A stretch of DNA of 8,540 bases from Filomicrobium sp. (GTDB lineage: Bacteria; Pseudomonadota; Alphaproteobacteria; Rhizobiales; Hyphomicrobiaceae): NCBI GenBank assembly GCA_030607105.1, contig JAUWFF010000027.1, positions 1-8,540 on the forward strand, in the 5' to 3' direction. Position numbers and translations under genes: made by a program. How positions within the stretch are numbered: the first letter of the stretch is position 1; every line of letters begins with the position of its first letter. The notes below the pieces were generated by a model. That model saw nothing but the letters and a program-made list of their open reading frames with translations, did no database searches and was not told the DNA's origin. Shown here one piece after another: positions 1 through 7,177 of this stretch.

Positions 1-440
1 ACATCCGGAAAGTGTATGTCCATGGCCTTGCCGAGAATGTGGCGGCTCTTCTTCGCCTGACCACCCCGCGTCTTGCGCAGCATTTTGTTTGTCTTCGAGG
101 AGCGGTATCCGGAAATGATGTGGGTAGGTTCACGTGTTCCCAATTCCCGGCGGATCTCCCAAATCAGATCAATCAGCTTCGGGTCCATCGTGGTGGCTTC
201 ATTCTGCCGCCAGTCGCGAGCGATCCAGTTGATCTTTTTCATCGCCTCCGGCAATCGCTTGCCGTTGCGCATGTAGACGATGTCGAGGGTTTCCTTGGTG
301 TGAATGTTGTAAAGCGCAATGCGCCTGTCGCGGTCAGAACCAGCGAAGCAGGACGTCGTTCCCAGTCCAATCGACAAGAAGAGCCCGAGAACGAAAATGC
401 CCGGGCAGCCGGCGGCTGAGTTTCTCAAACCGTTGCGCAA
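1..440 (-). CDS. DUF882/YcbK (MepK-like) murein endopeptidase, 3' end missing
   Basis: Partial gene, about 146 codons before the left edge. It is probably a periplasmic zinc peptidase of the M15-like DUF882 family, whose E. coli member MepK cuts peptidoglycan cross-links. The product has a hydrophobic export segment (about residues 14-30), then the family landmarks R-I-A-L-Y-N-I-H-T (about 40-48), an I-S-G-Y-R-S motif (109-114) and the metal-site block S-R-H-x-x-G-x-A-x-D with His134 and Asp141. This closely resembles the K-S-x-H-x-x-G-x-A-M-D block of E. coli YcbK. The C-terminal ligand His lies outside the window. There is no in-frame ATG near the N terminus, and a TAA at 443-441 blocks extension. 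TTG at 440 (G-rich GGGGCGG just upstream) or TTG at 428 must therefore be the start; I chose 440. Cys31 follows Thr-Thr-Ser, a poor lipobox, so a lipoprotein is possible but not supported. The L,D-transpeptidase gene lies 236 bp upstream on the same strand. Confidence 0.9.
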   Translation of the reverse strand, partial: MRNGLRNSAAGCPGIFVLGLFLSIGLGTTSCFAGSDRDRRIALYNIHTKETLDIVYMRNGKRLPEAMKKINWIARDWRQNEATTMDPKLIDLIWEIRRELGTREPTHIISGYRSSKTNKMLRKTRGGQAKKSRHILGKAMDIHFPD

Positions 441-676
441 TTATCCGCCCCGTTCCGATCAATACAGACAATCCGCCGCTCCGGTCCCATCCGGCCCGAC
501 GTTGTCACCCCTTCCACCAATCCATAGGGTAAACAAAATTCCTTAAGGACCGGTGAGATTTACAGTCTGCACGCGGTATGGGGCGCTAGCATGGCAGCCA
601 ACTGCGTTAAGCTGTCGCGCATCCAGTTGCAGGGGTGTGCGGCACTGCCAGGGCGGAGCACTAGGAAGAGAACGGC

Positions 677-2434
677 CTAGAATCCGAAGGCCTGCTTGAA
701 CAGATCCGAGATCGGGTCGTTATATTGAGGCCGGACGATTCTGCGTGGTTTGACAGGTGCAAGGTGATCGCGGCCTTTGCGGATTTCGTTCCAGCGACCG
801 GCAAGCGCAAGGCGAATACGCTTCTCATGGCCGTAGATATCCCGCAACGCCTGCACGTTACCGTCCTCATCGGCGACCGCAGTGAAGTAAGTGACGTGCA
901 CCGGCACCTTGTTGTTGAGGGTGATGTTGTTGTTCTCCGGGCCTGCGTCGACGGTTCTATTGACCTGGTCCATCGTCCAGCCCCGGTCGTGTTGGAGCAC
1001 CGCCTTGGCCAGCCTTAGCGGGTTCCGAATCCGCATACAACCGTGCGAGAATGTTCGCTCGTTCTGCTTGAACAAGTGCTTCTCGGGCGTATCATGCATG
1101 TACACCTGATGCTTGTTGGGGAATAGGAACTTCACTTCGCCCAACACGTTGCTGCCACCCGGCGGCTGGTAGACGTGGAATTTTCTAATGTCCGTCCGGC
1201 TCCAATCGATAGAGTCGGGGTGAACAGGGCGGCCGCGGTACTGCAGGCGCAGATTATGGCGTTGTAAGACCCGACCGCCGCGCGCCAGGCTGGGCAGGAT
1301 CTCATTGACCTTGATCGAGTTCGGCACACCCCAGAAAGGATGGAAGACAACGGTCTCCATAATATCGGAGAAGACCGGGGTCTGCTTGTCGGTTTTGCCG
1401 ACGATCATGCGTTCCGAATGGACCACCCGGTCGTTGTTGACGACCCGTACCTGGTACTCAGGAATGTTCGCGGTGACATAGAATTCACCGAGGTCACGGG
1501 GCATCCAGCGCCACTGCTCCATGTTTGCAAGCAGCATCTGCTCCGAAACGGTCGCTGGCTCACCGCCGCCAAAAATCGACCGCGTGTTGCGGCCGACGAT
1601 ACCGTCGACGTAGAGGCCATTCTCTCTTTGGAACGCCCTCACCGCCTCGTCGACTGTGACGTCAAAGACTTTCGGATCAGAAGCGGCACCTTCCCTGCCA
1701 GCTTCGACGGGAGCATCAAGAAGATGTCTCAGGATGGCGACGTCCGGATGCCGCTTGCCCAGGCTGAGCTGCGGTCCGTAGGCGGGCAGGCGCACTTGCC
1801 GGATGCCGTTTTCCTCGCTCACGCCGCGTTGTTTCAACAGAGCCTTGCGCAGGGCCAGGAACTGAGGGTGTTGCGGATGAAGCTCACGCAGATAGGCTCC
1901 TGCGTCCTCCGCCTCCACGATCTCGGTAAGAACAACGGAGGGAGGAAGCAGCTGCGGTTTGCGGTCAATGTATGTGGTAAGCTGCCTAGAGGGTTCGATG
2001 ATCCGCCCGCCACGCGCGTGATGGGCGTATTTCAAGACGGCAAGGGACAGCGCGATCTCGGCGGCGGCGAGTTCCTGCCGAGAAGGATTACTTGTCAGAT
2101 TGGTTTGTCTCAGCCTGAATGCCGAGGCCCTGAGGCCCCAGTCATCCGCCCGCTGGATTTCGTCTATAGTGGCCTTCGATCTCAGGCCCAGTTTGCCTTG
2201 CGCAATCCAAATCGGACGGCTTTCGCGGCTTGCATAAAAGCTAGTGAGGGCGGACAGACTAGCCTTATCGGCACGTGCTGCAGGTCCACTGCGCTCCTCA
2301 ATGAGCCGTCGGGCCTGAATGCCCACGGCTTCTTCAGCCGTAATCAGTCGTTCCGGAGCGTCCGGTTCAATCGCGGAAGCTTGTCCGAAGGGTAAGATCA
2401 CGGCAAAGCCGAGACCAACGAGAATTCCGCGCAT
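677..2434 (-). CDS. L,D-transpeptidase, LdtD/YcbB type (PG-binding + YkuD)
   Basis: The 585-aa product is an exported murein L,D-transpeptidase. This family forms 3-3 cross-links between meso-diaminopimelate residues, using a catalytic cysteine. The order is signal peptide (1-21), an alpha-helical scaffold region as in YcbB (about 50-215), a peptidoglycan-binding repeat with A-V-x-A-F-Q-x-x-N-G-L-x-x-D-G (about 225-288), and the YkuD domain (about 316-500). In YkuD the substrate loop H-P-F-W-G-V-P (365-371), the large capping insertion, Y-M-H-D-T-P with His447, and S-H-G-C-M-R with nucleophile Cys466 are all present. A basic tail of about 50 residues follows. ATG 2434 is preferred because GGAGGT sits 5-10 nt upstream; a TTG four codons earlier would lie before the ribosome site. 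All key residues are intact. The DUF882 gene lies downstream on the same strand, the same ldtD-mepK order as in E. coli. Confidence 0.95.
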   Translation of the reverse strand: MRGILVGLGFAVILPFGQASAIEPDAPERLITAEEAVGIQARRLIEERSGPAARADKASLSALTSFYASRESRPIWIAQGKLGLRSKATIDEIQRADDWGLRASAFRLRQTNLTSNPSRQELAAAEIALSLAVLKYAHHARGGRIIEPSRQLTTYIDRKPQLLPPSVVLTEIVEAEDAGAYLRELHPQHPQFLALRKALLKQRGVSEENGIRQVRLPAYGPQLSLGKRHPDVAILRHLLDAPVEAGREGAASDPKVFDVTVDEAVRAFQRENGLYVDGIVGRNTRSIFGGGEPATVSEQMLLANMEQWRWMPRDLGEFYVTANIPEYQVRVVNNDRVVHSERMIVGKTDKQTPVFSDIMETVVFHPFWGVPNSIKVNEILPSLARGGRVLQRHNLRLQYRGRPVHPDSIDWSRTDIRKFHVYQPPGGSNVLGEVKFLFPNKHQVYMHDTPEKHLFKQNERTFSHGCMRIRNPLRLAKAVLQHDRGWTMDQVNRTVDAGPENNNITLNNKVPVHVTYFTAVADEDGNVQALRDIYGHEKRIRLALAGRWNEIRKGRDHLAPVKPRRIVRPQYNDPISDLFKQAFGF

Positions 2435-2618
2435 GGCCACCTCCAAGAATCGCCAGCGTAAATTTAGTTAAGCGAGCCTTTGTTTGAAAGGCGCGCACCG
2501 CCCTTAAGATCTGCAGAAAATCTTTGTTCCCCAAGGGTGTGGCGAAAATACATGCTTACTCACGAGTTATCCCGATCGTGATGGGACAAAATCGCCTGAA
2601 CACCGGTAAGCGGACGCG

Positions 2619-2685
2619 AGAAGAACCCGGCGCGGGTACACCAGGTTCTTCTTGGGGGGCCGAAGGAGAAGGGCTTCCTGCGGCC
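2619..2685 (-). terminator. Tandem hairpins downstream of the sigma-54 regulator
   Basis: On the minus strand, starting 17 nt after the regulator's stop, there is a hairpin at 2685-2658 (GGCCG...CGGCC plus AGGA...TCCT, one C/T mismatch, 8-nt loop). It is followed by a second at 2652-2619 with perfect 9-bp arms AGAAGAACC/GGTTCTTCT and a 16-nt loop. The 3' arm of the second is pyrimidine-rich, but no uninterrupted T-run follows, so it is not a textbook intrinsic terminator. Position and strength make transcript termination or 3'-end protection the simplest reading. Confidence 0.45.
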
Positions 2686-2701
2686 GGGGGACCAGTAGTG
2701 T

Positions 2702-4198
2702 TTAGTGTGGGCGCGGCTCGAGGCCGTACTCCTGCATTTTGCGGTAGAGGGTCGAGCGGCCTATCTTCAGGCGGCGCGCCACTTCGGTCATGTGCCCACG
2801 ATAGCGCCCCAGAGCCAGACGGATCATGTCGGCTTCGATTTCATCGAGGGGGCGAATGTCGCCTTCCCCGTCAATGGCCGGAATGCCGAGTGAGCCGCCG
2901 GATTTCACCTCAACCGTGCGGGGAACCGTGGCTTCAGCGCCGAGCAGTGCCGGGCCAGTATAGGCTGGCCGCTTTTGCAAGTTTGCGGGCGCCGGCGGAA
3001 GCTCGGCCTCGAAGCCTTCGACGTTCGCAGCGATCTGCGGGAACTCGTTGACGGTGAGCTCCGGTCCATCGGCCAAAACGACAGCGCGAAACACGGCGTT
3101 TTCAAGCTGTCGCACGTTTCCGGTCCAGGAGTAGGCCATCAACATTCGGGTTGCGTCCTGGGACAGGCTCAATACGCGCTTGCCCTCCTCGGCAGCGAAC
3201 CGGGCCAGGAAGTGCTTGGCCAAATCGGGCACGTCTTCGATGCGCTCGCGTAGCGGCGGCACCCAGATCGGGAACACGTTGAGCCGATAATAGAGGTCCT
3301 CGCGGAACTTGCCCTCTTTGACAAGTGAGATCATGTCGCGGTTCGTTGCTGAGATCAGGCGGAAGTCGACCTTCGTCGGTTTTTTGGAACCGACTGGGTC
3401 GACTTCGCCTTCTTGCAGTGCCCGCAAGAGTTTGACCTGAATATCAAGGGGAAGCTCACCGATTTCGTCGAGGAACAAGGTGCCGCCGTCAGCCTCTTGG
3501 AACTTGCCGACGCGCTTATCAACTGCGCCGGTAAACGACCCCTTTTCGTGACCGAACAGGATCGACTCGACGAGGTTCTCGGGGATCGCACCACAATTGA
3601 CCGTAACGAAGGGGCGGCCCGCACGCTCCGACTCGCCTTGAATGGCGCGCGCGATGAGCTCTTTGCCGACGCCGGATTCACCTTCGATGAGAACCGGGAT
3701 GTTGGAAGCCGCGGTGCGCCGGCCAAGCTCGACAACGCGCAGCATGGCGGCTCCGCGCAAGATCAGATCGTCGAAGGTCAGCTTGCCTTCGGCTTTCTTC
3801 TTGATGCGCTTGATTTCACCAGAGAGTTCTTCAATGCGCAGGGCGCTTTTGATGGTAACTTCCAGTCGCTCTGGGCTGACCGGCTTAATGACGAAATCGG
3901 TCGCGCCTTCACGCATCGCACCGATGGCCGAGTCAACTGAGCCGTGCGCAGTCTGCACGATGACCGGCGGAGCATCGTCCATCTCGTTGAGCGTGGAAAG
4001 GACTTCCATGCCGCCGACGCCCGGCATGACAAGGTCAAGAAGAACAAGGGAAATAGACGGGCCGTCGCTTTGCAGAATGCTCAGCGCTTGTTCGCCCGAA
4101 CCAGCGGACTTGGTTTCGTAGCCGAAACGCTTGATCACCTCTTCGAGGATGCGGCGCTGGGCAGGGTCATCATCAACAATAAGAACGCGTTTGGCCAT
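2702..4198 (-). CDS. Sigma-54-dependent response regulator, NtrC family
   Basis: The 498-aa product is a two-component activator that drives sigma-54 RNA polymerase by ATP hydrolysis. The receiver domain (about 4-120) has acidic residues D9-D11, phospho-acceptor Asp55 in L-L-D-L-V-M-P, Thr83 and Lys105. The AAA+ domain (about 140-375) has Walker A G-E-S-G-V-G-K-E (173-180), the sigma-54 contact loop as G-S-F-T-G-A (220-225) in place of the commoner G-A-F-T-G-A, Walker B L-F-L-D-E (241-245), and Y-Y-R-L-N-V-F and P-P-L-R-E-R motifs. A Pro/Ala-rich linker of about 60 residues leads to a Fis-type helix-turn-helix (about 455-495, G-R-S-T-L-Y-R-K). ATG 4198 begins directly with the receiver; GTG 4231 would add 11 Ser/Thr-rich residues with no better ribosome site. 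No sensor kinase lies nearby, so the signal is unknown. It is divergent from pepF, and the spacer holds a dyad and a sigma-54-like promoter. The DctD/AtoC/NtrC subfamily cannot be settled. Confidence 0.95.
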   Translation of the reverse strand: MAKRVLIVDDDPAQRRILEEVIKRFGYETKSAGSGEQALSILQSDGPSISLVLLDLVMPGVGGMEVLSTLNEMDDAPPVIVQTAHGSVDSAIGAMREGATDFVIKPVSPERLEVTIKSALRIEELSGEIKRIKKKAEGKLTFDDLILRGAAMLRVVELGRRTAASNIPVLIEGESGVGKELIARAIQGESERAGRPFVTVNCGAIPENLVESILFGHEKGSFTGAVDKRVGKFQEADGGTLFLDEIGELPLDIQVKLLRALQEGEVDPVGSKKPTKVDFRLISATNRDMISLVKEGKFREDLYYRLNVFPIWVPPLRERIEDVPDLAKHFLARFAAEEGKRVLSLSQDATRMLMAYSWTGNVRQLENAVFRAVVLADGPELTVNEFPQIAANVEGFEAELPPAPANLQKRPAYTGPALLGAEATVPRTVEVKSGGSLGIPAIDGEGDIRPLDEIEADMIRLALGRYRGHMTEVARRLKIGRSTLYRKMQEYGLEPRPH

Positions 4199-4254
4199 TG
4201 GGGTACTCGTACTCAGACTCGAAACGGACACATGCCGTCAAAACGGAAATCGTT

Positions 4255-4270
4255 ATGCTTAAAGAAGCAT
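4255..4270. promoter_or_regulatory. 16-bp perfect dyad, possible activator-binding site
   Basis: ATGCTT-AAAG-AAGCAT has perfect 6-bp arms around a 4-bp centre. It lies 57 bp upstream of the sigma-54 regulator's start. It is also centred about 80 bp before the predicted start of a sigma-54 transcript toward pepF, the usual range for an enhancer site of an NtrC-type protein. The link to this regulator is inferred. As RNA it could also be a small stem-loop. Confidence 0.4.
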
Positions 4271-4316
4271 CACTCCCCGGCCGGAGACCGGACATCCGTT
4301 GCGCAGCAACTCAACT

Positions 4317-4332
4317 TGGGACAAAGAGTGCC
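4317..4332 (+). promoter_or_regulatory. Candidate sigma-54 (-24/-12) promoter for pepF
   Basis: TGGGAC-AAAAGAG-TGCC compares well with TGGCAC-N5-TTGC. GG (4318-4319) and GC (4330-4331) are exactly 10 bp apart, and T, A, C and T at other informative positions also match. Transcription would start near 4343, giving a pepF leader of about 136 nt. A bare GG-N10-GC is common in GC-rich DNA. The extra matches and the adjacent sigma-54 activator gene make this one better than chance. Confidence 0.4.
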
Positions 4333-4478
4333 CGACAAGGGTAAACAACTCGTTCCCAGAAGACCCAACGTTAGGACACCTGGCCCAAGACGGTACTTGA
4401 TGTCAGACCAAAGCAACTTCACATAGGATCGAATGCCGCCCGTCCGGCCAGTTGATCACACCGCCAACGGAGTTTTTC

Positions 4479-6353
4479 ATGACGCACACGCAGCGCGGGC
4501 TTTCCTCATTTCAGGTTTCCAGATTGCAAGCGCCCGCCGCGGACGCAGCGGCCAAAGCCCCATCCAACGAGCTCGGAGATCTTCCCGAATGGAACCTGGC
4601 GGACCTCTACTCTGCACCGGATTCGGAGGAAGTGAGGCGCGACCTTGAAGAGGGAGCCGCCGAAGCCAAGCGCCTTAAGGAGACCTATCAGGGCAAGTTG
4701 TCGGACACCGCCAAGAGCGGCGCCGGGCTGGCTAAGGTCGTAAAGACCTATGAGGCCCTCGCAGACCGGCTTGGACGCCTGGGCTCCTATGCCGGCCTCC
4801 GCTATGCCGCCAATCAGGCCGACCCTGAGCGGGCCAAGTTCTACGGTGACGTCAATGAAAAGCTCACCGCCATGTGGACGGACCTTCTGTTCCTGGAGCT
4901 CGAGCTGAACCAGATCGATGAGGCTGTCCTGGAAGCCGCCCTTGAGCACCCCGAGTTAAGCCGCTACCGGCCCTGGTTTGAGGACCTGCGCAAGGAAAAG
5001 CCCTACCAATTATCCGAAGAGATCGAGCGGCTCTTCACGGAGAAGTCGCAGACCGGTGCCGGCTCCCTCAATCGGCTCTTCAATGAGACAATGTCGTCCT
5101 TGAAGTTCGACGTCGACGGAGCAGCTGAACCGCTCGGCCTGGAAGCCACCCTCAACCTGATGTCCGAGCAGGATGGCAAAAAACGTCAGGCTGGCGCCGA
5201 AGCGCTCGCCAAGGTTTTCAAGGATAACCTGCGGCTCTTCACGCTAATCACCAACACGCTAGCCAAGGACAAGGAAATCTCTGACCGCTGGCGCGGCTTT
5301 AAGGACGTCGCCGACAGCCGCCACCTGGCTAACCGTGTCGAGGCCCCCGTCGTCGATGCGCTGGTTCAGTCGGTCCGCGCCGCCTACCCGCGTCTATCCC
5401 ATCGCTACTACAAGCTGAAGGCGCGGTGGCTTGGCATGGACAAGCTCGCCCATTGGGATCGCAACGCCCCATTGCCTGACAAGCCGGAGCGCATCATCAA
5501 CTGGCCGCAGGCACGCGAAATGGTGCTGACCGCTTATGGCGGCTTCGCGCCCGAAATGGCCGGCATTGCCGAAAAATTCTTCGATAACCGCTGGATTGAT
5601 GCCGGTGTCCGGCCGGGCAAGTCGCCTGGTGCCTTTTCGGCGGCCACTGTGCCGTCAGCGCATCCCTATGTGCTGATGAACTACCTCGGTAAGCCGCGGG
5701 ATGTGATGACGCTCGCCCATGAACTGGGCCACGGCGTCCACCAGTGGCTTGCTCGCGACCAGGGCGCGCTTCTTGCCCCGACCCCGCTGACATTGGCCGA
5801 GACAGCAAGCGTCTTCGGTGAGATGCTGACCTTCCGCAAACTGCTGGCCGAAACCACCGACGCAAAGGAAAAGAAGGCGCTGCTCGCCGGTAAGACCGAG
5901 GACATGCTCAACACTGTCGTTCGCCAGATCGCCTTTTACAGCTTCGAACGCAAGGTCCATGAGACCCGCCGCCAGGGAGAGCTAACATCAGATCAGTTGA
6001 ATGAGATCTGGATAGAGATCCAGGCCGAAAGCCTAGGTCCGGCAATTGAGTTCCACGATGGCTATGAAGTCTTCTGGACCTACGTCCCGCACTTCATCCA
6101 TTCGCCGTTCTATGTCTACGCCTATGCCTTCGGCGATTGCCTGGTGAATTCGCTCTACGGCCTCTACCAGGAAGCCCATCCCGGCTTCGTTGAGAAATAT
6201 TTCGACATGCTGAAGGCCGGCGGTTCCAAGCACCATTCCGAAATGCTCGCCCCCTTCGGCCTCGACGCCCGCGATCCCGAATTCTGGAACAAAGGCCTAA
6301 AGGTCATCGAAGGCATGATCGACGAACTAGAAGGCATGGACAAGGTCGGTTAG
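4479..6353 (+). CDS. pepF: Oligoendopeptidase F, M3 family metallopeptidase
   Basis: The 624-aa product is a cytosolic zinc endopeptidase of the M3B/PepF group, which degrades short oligopeptides. There is no signal peptide. The N-terminal half (about 30-200) is the oligopeptidase F helical domain. The catalytic domain (about 215-615) carries H-E-L-G-H (zinc ligands His414 and His418, catalytic Glu415) and T-L-A-E-T-A-S-V-F-G-E, in which Glu441 is the probable third ligand. The substrate-side block F-Y-V-Y-A-Y-A-F-G (544-552) is typical of the family. ATG 4479 is preferred over TTG 4452 because CGGAG ends 6 nt before it. Length is close to the usual 600 residues, and all catalytic residues are present. 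It stands alone on its strand, divergent from the sigma-54 regulator, with candidate control sites between them. Confidence 0.96.
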   Translation: MTHTQRGLSSFQVSRLQAPAADAAAKAPSNELGDLPEWNLADLYSAPDSEEVRRDLEEGAAEAKRLKETYQGKLSDTAKSGAGLAKVVKTYEALADRLGRLGSYAGLRYAANQADPERAKFYGDVNEKLTAMWTDLLFLELELNQIDEAVLEAALEHPELSRYRPWFEDLRKEKPYQLSEEIERLFTEKSQTGAGSLNRLFNETMSSLKFDVDGAAEPLGLEATLNLMSEQDGKKRQAGAEALAKVFKDNLRLFTLITNTLAKDKEISDRWRGFKDVADSRHLANRVEAPVVDALVQSVRAAYPRLSHRYYKLKARWLGMDKLAHWDRNAPLPDKPERIINWPQAREMVLTAYGGFAPEMAGIAEKFFDNRWIDAGVRPGKSPGAFSAATVPSAHPYVLMNYLGKPRDVMTLAHELGHGVHQWLARDQGALLAPTPLTLAETASVFGEMLTFRKLLAETTDAKEKKALLAGKTEDMLNTVVRQIAFYSFERKVHETRRQGELTSDQLNEIWIEIQAESLGPAIEFHDGYEVFWTYVPHFIHSPFYVYAYAFGDCLVNSLYGLYQEAHPGFVEKYFDMLKAGGSKHHSEMLAPFGLDARDPEFWNKGLKVIEGMIDELEGMDKVG

Positions 6354-6380
6354 GTGCGGCTGGTTGCTCAATGTGATTTG

Positions 6381-6410
6381 TCATCTCGGGGCTCGTCCCC
6401 GGGTTCGATG
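6381..6410. repeat. REP-like GC-rich palindrome after pepF
   Basis: The core CTCGGGG-CTCGT-CCCCGGG (6385-6403) folds into a 7-bp stem with one G-T pair and a 5-nt loop, flanked by TCAT and TTCGATG. The layout resembles short interspersed palindromes common between alphaproteobacterial genes (TCATCC-CGGG-N-CCCG-GATC type). It lies 31 bp past the pepF stop and has no T-run, so it is a weak terminator candidate. Only one copy is in the window, so repeat status is inferred from resemblance. Confidence 0.4.
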
Positions 6411-6415
6411 TTGCC

Positions 6416-6451
6416 GCATTCACAAGTTCAAAGACTGCTTGCATTCACAAG
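6416..6451 (+). repeat. 11-bp direct repeat, GCATTCACAAG x2
   Basis: Exact copies lie at 6416-6426 and 6441-6451, 25 bp apart start to start. The second copy is part of a small hairpin (GCTTG-CATTCA-CAAGC, 6437-6452). The flanks differ, so this looks like a local duplication or a paired binding site. No function can be assigned. Confidence 0.5.
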
Positions 6452-6499
6452 CGCCGACCTTTGAAAAGGGGCAATCTCTCAGGAATTAGGAAAAGGCAG
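6437..6499 (+). promoter_or_regulatory. Glycine-riboswitch-like motif string, probably degenerate
   Basis: In plus-strand order there is a small hairpin (6437-6452), CGCCGA (6452-6457), AGGGGCAA (6467-6474), CTCTCAGG (6476-6483) and AAAAGGCAG (6491-6499). Glycine aptamers carry the same blocks in the same order: hairpin, GCCGAAGGGGCAA, CTCTCAGG, CAAAAGGACAG. Here a 9-nt insert splits the first core block, the usual stem before CTCTCAGG is missing, and no GGAGAG partner is visible upstream. No plus-strand gene follows before 7707. A working switch is unlikely; a decayed remnant or chance likeness are the options. Confidence 0.2.
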
Positions 6500-6536
6500 C
6501 CGGCGGTGCACAAACGAGCAGCCTTTGGGGAGCACC
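6491..6536 (-). terminator. Possible intrinsic terminator for gapR
   Basis: On the minus strand, AAAGGC (6536-6531) pairs with GCCTTT (6497-6492). After a T-T mismatch, GCT pairs with GGC (including a G-T pair), and the 3' arm runs into TTTT. It lies about 76 nt past the gapR stop. The loop is long and the stem modest, so support is limited. Confidence 0.3.
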
Positions 6537-6611
6537 TCCGCGCCGCCATCTCATCGAAAACCCGATGGATTGCGTTGGTTCGCCTGTGAGCTTTGGGCGC
6601 GTCCGCTGTGC

Positions 6612-6908
6612 CTACTCCGCCGCCTCGACATAGGTCCCGGCCGCGTCATCATCCACCAGCTCGTTGAGCATGCCGAGCGCGTGCATGTAGACTTCAAGCA
6701 CGCCCTCTTCTTCCTGGCGCTCCACGGCGGACTTCTTGCGCAGCTGGATTATCTTGCGCATCGCTTTGACATCGAACCCGAGCGCCTTGGCTTCGGCAAA
6801 CTTGTCCCGGATGTCGGAGGCAATCGCCTTCTTTTCTTCTTCCAGCCGCTCGATTTGCTCGATGAACTGCCGCAGTTGCGCCTGCGTCGAAGCCTGCAGA
6901 GTGCTCAT
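6612..6908 (-). CDS. gapR: GapR-family nucleoid-associated protein (DUF2312/UPF0335)
   Basis: The 98-aa product belongs to the family of Caulobacter GapR, a chromosome-binding protein that prefers AT-rich, overtwisted DNA ahead of moving polymerases and is needed for normal replication and growth. The sequence shows a long charged coiled-coil helix (about 9-45, R-L-E-E-E-K), the signature G-F-D-V-K (44-48) followed by a basic stretch (K48, R51, K52, R57, K58, K59) that suits DNA contact, and a second helix with R-Q-E-E-E (64-68). An acidic/alanine tail of about 15 residues ends the protein. No catalytic motif is expected. ATG 6908 has GGAGG 5 nt upstream, an excellent ribosome site. DUF1244 lies 269 bp upstream on the same strand. 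The spacing suggests separate transcripts. Confidence 0.88.
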   Translation of the reverse strand: MSTLQASTQAQLRQFIEQIERLEEEKKAIASDIRDKFAEAKALGFDVKAMRKIIQLRKKSAVERQEEEGVLEVYMHALGMLNELVDDDAAGTYVEAAE

Positions 6909-6967
6909 GGCCGCCTCCGCTCCACTGATGATTTCAACGATGCCCGGTAACGCAAGACGGCGGACGT

Positions 6968-7008
6968 GGCCGGACCGTTCGGTATGGACGGCCCGGCCGA
7001 AGCGCCGG
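6968..7008 (-). promoter_or_regulatory. Mutually exclusive hairpins in the gapR leader region
   Basis: On the minus strand 6998-6968 forms an 11-bp stem (GGCCGG-G-CCGT with ACGG-T-CCGGCC, the middle pair G-U) and a 9-nt loop. An overlapping 5-bp hairpin uses 7008-7004 and 6997-6993, so both cannot form together. The block ends 60 nt before the gapR ATG. Whether the transcript includes it is unknown. Confidence 0.35.
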
Positions 7009-7177
7009 AAACATAATTGCCCTCTCCCCAGCGCATGGTGGCGGGACGCTAGCTGTTACGAGCCGGAGCTTCAAGACGCCTTCGGGGTTCTTCCAGATTT
7101 TTATTTTTCACCCAAGCCAAGATCGGTATTGCGAAGGACTTGTCAGTTATGGCAGCCGCCCCGTCGACCCTCAAACT

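Noticed and set aside
661..680. CTAGG...CCTAG hairpin overlapping the transpeptidase stop codon
   Set aside because: It has only 5 bp with a 10-nt loop and no T-run after it; too weak to call a terminator.
1340..2395. 351-codon open frame on the plus strand, opposite the L,D-transpeptidase gene
   Set aside because: It lies wholly antisense to a gene with clear domains and catalytic residues. Its product shows no recognisable family, and long antisense frames are common in GC-rich genes.
2460..2475. CtrA-like TTAA-N-TTAA motif upstream of the L,D-transpeptidase
   Set aside because: TTAA-CTAAAT-TTAC has 6 rather than 7 spacer bases and an imperfect second half, so it does not meet the CtrA consensus.
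2680..2696. GG-N10-GC on the minus strand just after the regulator's stop, as a sigma-54 promoter for the transpeptidase
   Set aside because: Only the bare dinucleotides match in a very GC-rich hairpin region, and it lies about 250 bp from the gene; expected by chance.
3413..4426. Plus-strand open frames of 159-175 codons opposite the sigma-54 regulator
   Set aside because: They are complementary to conserved receiver and AAA+ motifs and have no ribosome site or recognisable domain of their own.
4397..4427. Possible sigma-70 promoter for pepF (TTGATG with CATAGG)
   Set aside because: The -10 box matches only three positions and the spacing is 19 bp; the upstream sigma-54 site is the better candidate.
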